Source: a virus. From it: DNA of 32,336 bases. How positions within the stretch are numbered: the stretch's first letter is position 1; every line of letters begins with the position of its first letter. The notes below the pieces were generated by a model, which ran no database searches, was not told the DNA's origin, and saw nothing but the letters and a program-made list of their open reading frames with translations. The stretch lies in the IMG/VR virus record IMGVR_UViG_3300045258_000011, positions 1 to 32,336 of that record; one strand, 5' to 3'. Below are positions 15,065-21,056 of this stretch, in pieces. Position numbers and translations under genes: made by a program.

Positions 15065-15295
15065 ACAGGGTGAATTCGGTGAAAACCCAGAACGGGCAAC
15101 GCCGAGCGAAGCCGCACATGTAGGCCGAAAGGCTGAGGGGTGCGGAACGTGTAACGACTAGGTTCCGAGCGAAAGCAGTAACGAACCCACGAGCGCCCTG
15201 CCTACCCAGAACATCGGGATAGTGATGACATAGTCTGAGCACCATAGGAATATGGTGAAGCACTGGATAAAGAGCCGGTGCGATAACAAGGTCTG

Positions 15296-16261
15296 ACCAC
15301 CATTCAGAGTCGTAGCGGCGAACTCGCTGACAACGTAACAAACAACAACGCCCTGCTCATGGTTCTGCGTGAGCGTGGGAATGTCCGTCCGTTCGGCGGC
15401 GGTAACGTGATTTTGGAAGAAATCATGTACACCGACGCGACGACGACCAACGTCAACTCATACTCGGGTTACGAAGTCCTGAACATCGCGCCGAACAGCC
15501 CGATTTCGGCGGCTCAGTTCTCGATCCAGCAGTACGCGGCGGCTGTGACCATCTCGGGGCTGGAAATGCTCCAGAACTCGTCGAAAGAGGCAATCATCGA
15601 CCTGCTCGATTCGCGTATGGACATCGCCGAGTCGCAACTGATCAACCGCATTGCGGCCGACATCTATCTCGATGGCACGGGCAACAGTGGCAAGAACATC
15701 ACCGGTTTGGCCGCGGCTATTCCGGATGCGCCTGGCTCGGGTACGTATGGCGGTATCAACCGCGCGTCGTTCGCCTTCTGGCAATCGCAGGTGTTCTCGG
15801 GCGTGACGAATGGTGGTGCGGCTGTGTCGGCAGCGAACATCCAGAACTACATGACGCAGCTCGCTCTCAAGGCGGTTCGCGGTCGTGACCGTATGGACCT
15901 GTTTGTTGCGGACAACAACTACTACTCGATGTACATCGCATCGATGGTTGCTCAGCAGCGCGTCATGAGCGACGGCAACACGAAGCTCGCTGGCGCTGGC
16001 TTCCCGGCTGTCAAGTTCTACGGTGGCGGCATGGCTTCGGATGTCGTGCTTGATGGCGGTATCGGCGCCAACGCAACGGCGAATCACATGTGGGGCCTCA
16101 ACACGAAGTACATCTCGTTCCGGCCGCACCGTGACCGCAACTTCGTGCCGATCGGTGGCGAGCGTCAGGCAGTCAACCAGGATGCTGTTAGCAAATTGAT
16201 AGGCTGGGCAGGCAACCTAACCAGCCGCGGCCCCCAATTCTCCGGGGTGTTGATCGGCTGA
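15296..16261 (+). CDS. Major capsid protein, exon 2
   Basis: 322 codons including stop; with exon 1 the mature mRNA encodes 334 residues, a normal size for an HK97-fold capsid protein. The frame starts TTIQSRSGELADN at the splice junction, so the first in-frame ATG at 15359 is internal and not the start. Recognisable parts: NNALLMVLRERGNVRPFGGG (N-arm), EEIMYTDATTTNVNSYSGYEVL (E-loop-like), LDSRMDIAESQLINRIAADIY (spine helix), DRMDLFVADNNYYSMY (P-domain) and HMWGLNTKYISFRPHRDRNFVP. The last 24 codons contain rare codons not used earlier in the exon (see findings). It assembles the procapsid around the scaffold encoded just upstream. Confidence 0.92.
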   Translation, partial: TTIQSRSGELADNVTNNNALLMVLRERGNVRPFGGGNVILEEIMYTDATTTNVNSYSGYEVLNIAPNSPISAAQFSIQQYAAAVTISGLEMLQNSSKEAIIDLLDSRMDIAESQLINRIAADIYLDGTGNSGKNITGLAAAIPDAPGSGTYGGINRASFAFWQSQVFSGVTNGGAAVSAANIQNYMTQLALKAVRGRDRMDLFVADNNYYSMYIASMVAQQRVMSDGNTKLAGAGFPAVKFYGGGMASDVVLDGGIGANATANHMWGLNTKYISFRPHRDRNFVPIGGERQAVNQDAVSKLIGWAGNLTSRGPQFSGVLIG

Positions 16262-16281
16262 GGCATATCCAATAGGGCAAA

Positions 16282-16323
16282 GAGGTGATATGTTATCGGT
16301 TGGCCAACCAAACATATCACCTC
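16282..16323 (+). promoter_or_regulatory. 13-bp hairpin sequestering a Shine-Dalgarno sequence before the HNH gene
   Basis: Perfect inverted repeat GAGGTGATATGTT (16282-16294) and AACATATCACCTC (16311-16323). The 16-nt loop contains GGTTGGCCAACC, which can add 4 bp. The left arm carries the only good ribosome site (GAGGTGA) and the right arm is its exact complement, ending 1 nt before the HNH ATG. No T run follows, so it is more likely a translation control element than a terminator. Confidence 0.75.
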
Positions 16324-16328
16324 CATGA
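16290..16328 (+). CDS. 12-residue leader peptide coupled to the HNH gene
   Basis: ATG 16290 follows AGAGGTGAT and reads MLSVGQPNISPP, then TGA at 16326-16328. The stop overlaps the HNH start (16325) as ATGA. The leader runs through the whole hairpin, so a ribosome translating it would melt the structure and deliver itself to the HNH start. Translation is inferred; the reading frame and overlap are seen directly. Confidence 0.5.
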   Translation: MLSVGQPNISPP

Positions 16329-16954
16329 AACGAATCGACAGGACCGGCGAAATACACGGTCGTTTGACAGTCATTGAACACGTTCCGAACGCTCCCGGAG
16401 CAAAAGACACGAACGCACGGTGGTTGTGCAAATGCGTCTGCGGAACGATGAAAGTTGTTTATGGGCAGGATCTGAAGAAGGGCAAGGTGGTTTCGTGTGG
16501 TTGCTGGAATGCTGAAAAGCGGACTAAGCACGGGATGTCGCGAAGCCACATATATGGCGTTTGGTCCGTGATGCGTGATCGGTGCAGTAACCCGAGCAAC
16601 CCGAGCTATCACAACTATGGCGGCAGGGGCATAAAGGTCTGCGAAAGGTGGGAATCTTTCACGGACTTCCTTGCAGACATGGGTGATAGACCGCAGGGTT
16701 ATGAGATTGATCGCATCGACAACAATGGCCATTACGAGCCGGGAAATTGCCGGTGGCTCTCCAAGCAGAAGAACCTAAACAACAAGCGCACCAACCGCTT
16801 CCTAGAGTTCCGAGGCGAAACCCATACGATTGCCGAGTGGTCAAGGATCACTGGCTTTTCGTGGCTCGCGATTCGGCAGCGTCTTAGGTACGGCTGGACT
16901 GTTGAACGCACGTTGACTGAACCGCTCAAGTCAAATCCTTCAAAGGAGCAGTGA
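16325..16954 (+). CDS. Free-standing HNH-type homing endonuclease next to MCP
   Basis: A 209-residue protein. The N-terminus has a CxC ... CGC zinc-type segment (WLCKCVCGTMKVV, SCGCWN). The nuclease block is IYGVWSVMRDRCSNPSNPSY, YGGRGIKVCERW, FLADMGDRPQGYEIDRIDNN and PGNCRWLSKQ, a well-known phage HNH family. The last 40 residues (HTIAEWSRITGFSWLAIRQRL ... GWTVERTL) form a helix-turn-helix DNA-recognition module. It is related along the nuclease block to the antisense gene at 27604-28218. It lies between MCP and the next head gene, and its last codons hold the AAAGGAG ribosome site of that gene. Confidence 0.88.
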   Translation: MKRIDRTGEIHGRLTVIEHVPNAPGAKDTNARWLCKCVCGTMKVVYGQDLKKGKVVSCGCWNAEKRTKHGMSRSHIYGVWSVMRDRCSNPSNPSYHNYGGRGIKVCERWESFTDFLADMGDRPQGYEIDRIDNNGHYEPGNCRWLSKQKNLNNKRTNRFLEFRGETHTIAEWSRITGFSWLAIRQRLRYGWTVERTLTEPLKSNPSKEQ

Positions 16955-16955
16955 A

Positions 16956-17249
16956 ATGGCATTCTCAGTCACTCCCCAGATCGGCTTCGATCTGATCAAC
17001 ACGATCCTTGCAACCGACATTGCGTCGGGCGCTCGGACTGTGCCCGTCAACCTCGGCGAGCAAGTCTTCGGCAGCAATGGCTTGCGCTACGTCTTTGGCA
17101 AGGCCAATGCTTCGATCACTGCATCGACGACCGCTTGCACAGTCGACCCGGTGACCTTCCTCGTGACGGCATCGGCGGGCGCATACACATCGCCCGCAAC
17201 CAACATGTCGACCGGCGATTACGGCTGGTTCTCGAAGGCATCGGTCTAA
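16956..17249 (+). CDS. Candidate head decoration or stabilisation protein
   Basis: A 97-residue beta-rich protein, MAFSVTPQIGFDLINTILATDI..., with strands rich in Thr, Ala and Val (ASITASTTACTVDPVTFLVTAS) and a C-terminal GDYGWFSKASV. An AAAGGAG ribosome site lies 10 nt upstream, inside the HNH 3' end. Before HNH insertion it would have followed the MCP directly, the usual position for a decoration subunit. Function is inferred from size, composition and position. Confidence 0.6.
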   Translation: MAFSVTPQIGFDLINTILATDIASGARTVPVNLGEQVFGSNGLRYVFGKANASITASTTACTVDPVTFLVTASAGAYTSPATNMSTGDYGWFSKASV

Positions 17250-17272
17250 ACAGCTTCTCCCGTGGCACCTTT

Positions 17273-17300
17273 GGGGCGTCTATATGGCGCCCCTTTTTTT
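17273..17300 (+). terminator. Intrinsic terminator after the head genes
   Basis: Stem GGGGCG/CGCCCC (17273-17278 with 17288-17293), a 9-nt loop and seven consecutive T. It separates the capsid block from the head-completion genes. It could lower downstream expression relative to MCP. Confidence 0.8.
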
Positions 17301-17310
17301 GGAGTTTCGA

Positions 17311-17484
17311 ATGAATCTGACCCAAGAGATGAAGGATTTCGTTCACCTGTTGGCGCGTGCGCTGGCAAAGACGGACGGATCGAAAACGCCGGAAGTGTTC
17401 GCTGATGTCGTGCTGGAACATGCGGTCGCATTGGCCGCTCCAGTCGTTCCGGAAGTTGTTCCCGCTGACACGCCGGTCGCATAA
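17311..17484 (+). CDS. Hypothetical 57-residue protein
   Basis: Starts MNLTQEMKDFVHLLARALAK. The GGAG ribosome site lies 6 nt upstream, immediately after the terminator T run. The N-terminal half is helical and the C-terminal half is Ala/Val/Pro-rich (AAPVVPEVVPADTPVA). No family is recognised. The upstream in-frame ATG at 17284 lies in the terminator loop and is rejected. Confidence 0.5.
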   Translation: MNLTQEMKDFVHLLARALAKTDGSKTPEVFADVVLEHAVALAAPVVPEVVPADTPVA

Positions 17485-17508
17485 CAAAACAAATCCACGG
17501 AGAAAAGC

Positions 17509-18105
17509 ATGTACCAAGCACTGGAAAGTGACACGCAGAACCCGCGCGCTGGACTGTGGGTTGAGTTTTACCCCGGCAAGCGCTTCAACGAATTTCGCAG
17601 CAAGGAAACCGGCAAGCCCGAGTTCGACCTTGTTCCCATGATCAAGAAGTGCAATCCGGGCGATCCGACGAACGTCATCGAACGCCCGATGCGCGACGAA
17701 GACCGGGACGAATGGCCGCAACAATGGGCGGCATACGAGCGCCGCACGACCTATCGCCCTGAATCCGGCACGCCGATTGAAGATTGGCCGCGCCTGGATG
17801 TTGCGACGGTGGCGAAGCTGAAGGCGCTCGAATTCCATACGGTCGAGCAATTGGCCGAATGCTCCGACCAGCAATGCCAGCGCATCGGCATGGGCTGCTA
17901 CGAGATGCGCACGAAGGCGGCAGCCTACATCGCTTCGGCGAAAGACTCGTCCCTCGCTCAGAAGCAGGCCGAAGACCTCATGCTCCGCAATCAGGAAATC
18001 GAAGACCTGAAGGCGACTGTGCTGCGGCTCGGCTCGCAACTCGAAGCAATGCAAGCGATGGACCCCGAAAAACGCGGTCCCGGCCGTCCCCGTAAAGAGG
18101 CGTAA
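17509..18105 (+). CDS. Protein with helix-hairpin-helix-like domain, coiled coil and AT-hook-like tail
   Basis: A 198-residue protein with an ACGGAGAAAA ribosome site. The N-terminal part is beta-rich (GLWVEFYPGKRFNEFRSKETG). Residues about 98-140 (LDVATVAKLKALEFHTVEQLAE ... IGMGCYEMRTKAAAYI) resemble a helix-hairpin-helix. Residues about 145-185 form a coiled coil (QKQAEDLMLRNQEIEDLKA). The C-terminus RGPGRPRK is an AT-hook-like motif that could touch DNA in the minor groove. It is probably a virion or packaging accessory given its place between capsid and head-completion genes. Function is not established. Confidence 0.55.
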   Translation: MYQALESDTQNPRAGLWVEFYPGKRFNEFRSKETGKPEFDLVPMIKKCNPGDPTNVIERPMRDEDRDEWPQQWAAYERRTTYRPESGTPIEDWPRLDVATVAKLKALEFHTVEQLAECSDQQCQRIGMGCYEMRTKAAAYIASAKDSSLAQKQAEDLMLRNQEIEDLKATVLRLGSQLEAMQAMDPEKRGPGRPRKEA

Positions 18106-18108
18106 TCC

Positions 18109-19029
18109 ATGTCGTCGACCATGTTGCAGCTTGTACAGCAGGCCACCGGTGAATTGGGGCTTGCTGTGCCGTTCTCAGTCGCGGGCAATACAGCCCAAGA
18201 TACGACGCAGCAACTTGCGTTGCTCAACGCGGTCGGCTACGAATTGGTACGGGAGCCTGCATTCAACTGGCAGGCTCTGACGACCGAGTATCGTTTCACC
18301 AGTCAATGGGCGATCCAGACTGGCAATGTTACGGGCGGTTCGGCTGTCATCACGGGTATTCCGTCGACAGCCGGGATTGTCGCCGGCACGTACATGGTGA
18401 CTGGCAGCGGCATCAATCAGGACACGTACGTCCAATCGGTTGATTCGTCGACGCAGGTGACGATGAGCCAGGCGGCCGCGGCGAGTGGAACTGGCGTAAC
18501 GCTGACGTTCGCGCAGACCAAAGACGCGTTCCCGGCGGACTACCAGCGGATCATCGATCGCACCCAATGGGATAAGTCGAAGCATTGGGAAATGCTGGGG
18601 CCGGAAAGCCCGCAGCAGTGGCAATGGCTGAAGTCCGGATACATCGCGACCGGCCCGCGCATCCGTTGGCGCATCCTCGGCAACACCTTCCAGATTTGGC
18701 CGGGCGTTAGCACGTCTGAATACCTCGGCTTCGAGTATGTCTCGAAGTACTGGGTGACGGATGTCAGCGGGACGCCAAAAGGTTCGTTCACGAGCGATAC
18801 CGATACGTGCCAGTTCGACGACAGACTGATGGTCGCCGGGCTAAAGCTGAAGTACTTCGGCATCAAGGGCTTCGAGACGCAGATTTTGCAGGCGGAATAC
18901 GACGCCATCCTTTCGTCGATCAAGGGCGAGGAACAGGGTGCGCCGATGCTTTCGTTCGCGCCACGGCTGTCGAGCTATCTGCTCGGTCCCGAGAATATTC
19001 CCGACTCATTCCCGACTACCGGTCCGTAA
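18109..19029 (+). CDS. Head-tail connector/adaptor protein with inserted beta domain
   Basis: A 306-residue protein. The N-terminus (MLQLVQQATGELGLAVP, then QQLALLNAVGYELVREPAFNWQAL) and C-terminus (DDRLMVAGLKLKYFGIKGFETQILQAEYDAIL) are the helical parts of podovirus head-completion adaptors (P22 gp4/T7 gp11-like role). Residues about 65-135 are a Gly/Thr/Ser-rich Ig-like insertion (GNVTGGSAVITGIPSTAGIV). It would dock under the portal and carry the nozzle. The family match is by pattern and context. The ribosome site AGAGG is in the upstream gene's end. Confidence 0.7.
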   Translation: MSSTMLQLVQQATGELGLAVPFSVAGNTAQDTTQQLALLNAVGYELVREPAFNWQALTTEYRFTSQWAIQTGNVTGGSAVITGIPSTAGIVAGTYMVTGSGINQDTYVQSVDSSTQVTMSQAAAASGTGVTLTFAQTKDAFPADYQRIIDRTQWDKSKHWEMLGPESPQQWQWLKSGYIATGPRIRWRILGNTFQIWPGVSTSEYLGFEYVSKYWVTDVSGTPKGSFTSDTDTCQFDDRLMVAGLKLKYFGIKGFETQILQAEYDAILSSIKGEEQGAPMLSFAPRLSSYLLGPENIPDSFPTTGP

Positions 19030-20610
19030 ATGACCAACATCACCGGTATTGCAGCAGCAGCCCAGCGCGCGCGCAGGCAGGCCCAAGGGCAGCGTTCGAC
19101 TACCGTCAACGTGCCAGCGCCGATTGGCGGCTGGAATGCGCGTGATTCTCTAGCTGAGATGCCGATTCAGGACGCGGTTTCGTTGACTAACTGGTTTCCG
19201 ACGACATCTGACGTAATGGGGCGGATGGGCTTTACGAAGTGGGCGACTGGCTTGCCGACCCAAGTCAACACGATCATGACGTATAACCCGGCCAGCGGAA
19301 CGCCAAAGATGTTCGCCGCATCAGGGGCTGGCATTTACGACGTGACAGGCGGTGGCCCTGTGGGCGCGCCGGTCGTTTCGAGTCTGACGAGCGACAAGTG
19401 GGCGTACACGAACTTTTCGACTAGCGCCGGCCCGTTTCTCGGGATAGTGAACGGACAAGACGGCTATTACGTCTACAACGGAACGACGTGGCAGAGCGTA
19501 ACGGCCGTTTCAACGCCGATTTCGATTACTGGTGTTGATCCGACGACGCTCGGCTTTATCACGTCATTTGCTCAGCGTGTCTGGTTCATCCAGAAAAACT
19601 CGCTGAATGCGTACTACCTACCGGTGAGTAGCGTTGGCGGAGCTGCGCAGGCATTTCCGCTTCAGGCGATATTTCGCCGCGGCGGTTCGCTCGTCTCGAT
19701 GGGCGTATGGACTGTCGATGGCGGGTACGGGATGCAGGACAACCTATGTTTCGTCACGTCGGAAGGTGAGGTTGCTGTCTATCAAGGCACAGACCCATCT
19801 CAGGCTAGTACCTTCTCGCTGGTCGGCGTCTACCAGCTCGGCTCGCCAATGGGATTCCGATCATTCCTGAAGTACGGCGGTGACCTTCTCTATATCGGGA
19901 AAGATGGGCTAGGCCCGATCTCAGCGCTGCTGGCTTCCACTCGGATTAATACCAATATCAATCTGACTGGGAAGATTCAAGGCGCGATCTCGCAGGCAAC
20001 GAGCCTTTACGCGAACAACTACGGTTGGTGCATGGTTCTGTTTCCGCTGCAGAACATGATCATCCTGAACGTCCCAGTAGGGCTAGGCCAGCAGCAACAG
20101 TATGTGATGAACACCATCACCGGGGCTTGGTGCAATTTCACCGGTTGGAACGCGAATCACTGGGAACGGTTTAACGATCAAATTTACTTCGGCAGCAATG
20201 GTTACGTCGGTCTGGCATGGAACGGATTCAGCGACAGCAGCCAGAACATCAACGCCATTGCGCAACAGGCGTTTAGTGAGTTCGGTACGCCCTTGCAGAA
20301 GCGCTTCACGATGATGCGCCCGATCCTATGGACGAATGGCGCTCCGGCTCTCGCGGCCGGGATCAATGTCGACTATGACCAGAACATCCCGAATTCAACA
20401 CTGAGTTTCCTTCCGACGAGCTTCGGAATTTGGGATTCGGCGATATGGGATTCAGACATTTGGGGCGGCTCGCTTCAGATTGCCAAAGCATGGCAAGGCG
20501 TCACAGGTGTCGGCATGACCGGATCACCAACCCTCAAAGCAGCCATCAACGGCACAGAGACGCATTGGGCGGCCTCTGACATCGTGTTCGAGACTGGCTG
20601 GACCGTATGA
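19030..20610 (+). CDS. Tail nozzle/DNA-stabilisation protein (P22 gp10-like role)
   Basis: A 526-residue all-beta protein. The opening VPAPIGGWNARDSLAEMPIQDAVSLTNWFPTTSDVMGRMGF is typical of phage nozzle proteins. Repeated strands with NGQDGYYVYNG, FITSFAQRVWFIQ, NLCFVTSEGEVAVYQG and GDLLYIGKDGL suggest a beta-propeller. The end has a curious SFGIWDSAIWDSDIW repeat. It would continue the tail tube below the adaptor encoded upstream. No ribosome site, starts directly after the adaptor stop. Confidence 0.75.
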   Translation: MTNITGIAAAAQRARRQAQGQRSTTVNVPAPIGGWNARDSLAEMPIQDAVSLTNWFPTTSDVMGRMGFTKWATGLPTQVNTIMTYNPASGTPKMFAASGAGIYDVTGGGPVGAPVVSSLTSDKWAYTNFSTSAGPFLGIVNGQDGYYVYNGTTWQSVTAVSTPISITGVDPTTLGFITSFAQRVWFIQKNSLNAYYLPVSSVGGAAQAFPLQAIFRRGGSLVSMGVWTVDGGYGMQDNLCFVTSEGEVAVYQGTDPSQASTFSLVGVYQLGSPMGFRSFLKYGGDLLYIGKDGLGPISALLASTRINTNINLTGKIQGAISQATSLYANNYGWCMVLFPLQNMIILNVPVGLGQQQQYVMNTITGAWCNFTGWNANHWERFNDQIYFGSNGYVGLAWNGFSDSSQNINAIAQQAFSEFGTPLQKRFTMMRPILWTNGAPALAAGINVDYDQNIPNSTLSFLPTSFGIWDSAIWDSDIWGGSLQIAKAWQGVTGVGMTGSPTLKAAINGTETHWAASDIVFETGWTV

Positions 20611-21056
20611 AGCGAATTGTGTGGGATCAACCGGAGCGCGTCATGCGCTTCGTGGCTAGTCGCGTCGGTGAGAAAGAACTGTTCAATTACAGCGCGATCG
20701 GTCTTGAGCGGGACGGTGAACTTGTCGCAGGCGTTCTCTACGAGCAGCACAACGGCCCGAACGTGATGATGCATGTCGCGTCGGATGGCTCACGTCATTG
20801 GATGACGCCGGCATACATGGCCGCGTGTTTCCGCTATCCATTCCTGCAACTCGACGTCCATCGCGTGAGCGGACTTGTGCGTGCTGATAACAAAGACGCT
20901 CAGAGATTCGACGAAGCATTGGGATTCAAAGCTGAAGGCGTATTGCGGGAAGCCGCGGCAGACGGCACCGATCTGGTCCTGTACGGGATGCTCAAACGGG
21001 AGTGCAGGTATCTGGATGGCAAATATTTCGACGCGCTGCGCAAGGAAATGAAATGA
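20607..21056 (+). CDS. GNAT-family N-acetyltransferase
   Basis: A 149-residue protein, GNAT-sized. The C-terminal half shows LDVHRVSGLVRADNKDAQRFDEALGFKAEGVLREAA, matching the acetyl-CoA-binding strand-helix pattern and the N..A.RF.E.lGF..EG..R signature. It would transfer an acetyl group from acetyl-CoA, but the substrate is unknown. Start is ATGA-coupled to the nozzle gene and the stop overlaps the next start, so it is a full member of the tail operon. It may modify a virion or host protein late in infection. Confidence 0.8.
   Translation: MKRIVWDQPERVMRFVASRVGEKELFNYSAIGLERDGELVAGVLYEQHNGPNVMMHVASDGSRHWMTPAYMAACFRYPFLQLDVHRVSGLVRADNKDAQRFDEALGFKAEGVLREAAADGTDLVLYGMLKRECRYLDGKYFDALRKEMK

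Larger units (their letters stand above)
14432..15295 (+). ncRNA. Self-splicing group I intron interrupting the MCP gene
   Basis: An 864-nt insertion with a drawable catalytic core. P1: exon CATCGCT (14425-14431) with guide GGCGATG (15054-15060), ending in the required U-G pair. P1 extension: 14446-14459 with 15032-15045, 14 bp with two G-U. P3: 15066-15072 with 15194-15200. P4: 15075-15081 with 15100-15106. P5: short CCC/GGG. P6-like hairpin with GAAA loop near 15123-15134. P7: GACTA 15156-15160 with TAGTC 15231-15235. P8: GGTTC 15161-15165 with GAACC 15183-15187. P9: ACCATA/TATGGT around a GGAA loop, 15241-15256. The intron ends in G (15295). Splicing restores the capsid frame exactly. P10 is not evident. 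An antisense HNH gene fills the P1 loop. Confidence 0.9.

Noticed and set aside
14435-15295. Intein or simple gene insertion explaining the broken capsid gene
   Set aside because: The frame meets TAA at the first inserted codon and the main ORF is antisense, so an intein is impossible. A plain insertion would not give a full set of group I helices and exact frame restoration.
15359-15361. ATG 15359 as the true capsid start
   Set aside because: It lacks a ribosome site and would remove the conserved N-arm (TTIQSRSGELADNV), which is in frame upstream as far as the splice junction.
16282-16323. Hairpin as an intrinsic terminator for MCP
   Set aside because: No T run follows, and the stem pairs a Shine-Dalgarno sequence with its complement, pointing to translation control.
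16217-16732. Minus-strand ORF of 171 codons across the MCP end and HNH gene
   Set aside because: It is a shadow of two coding frames, with no ribosome site and no recognisable product.
17116-18054. Minus-strand ORF of 312 codons opposite the terminator and the 17509 gene
   Set aside because: It crosses an intrinsic terminator and two well-supported + strand genes; composition is that of an antisense shadow.
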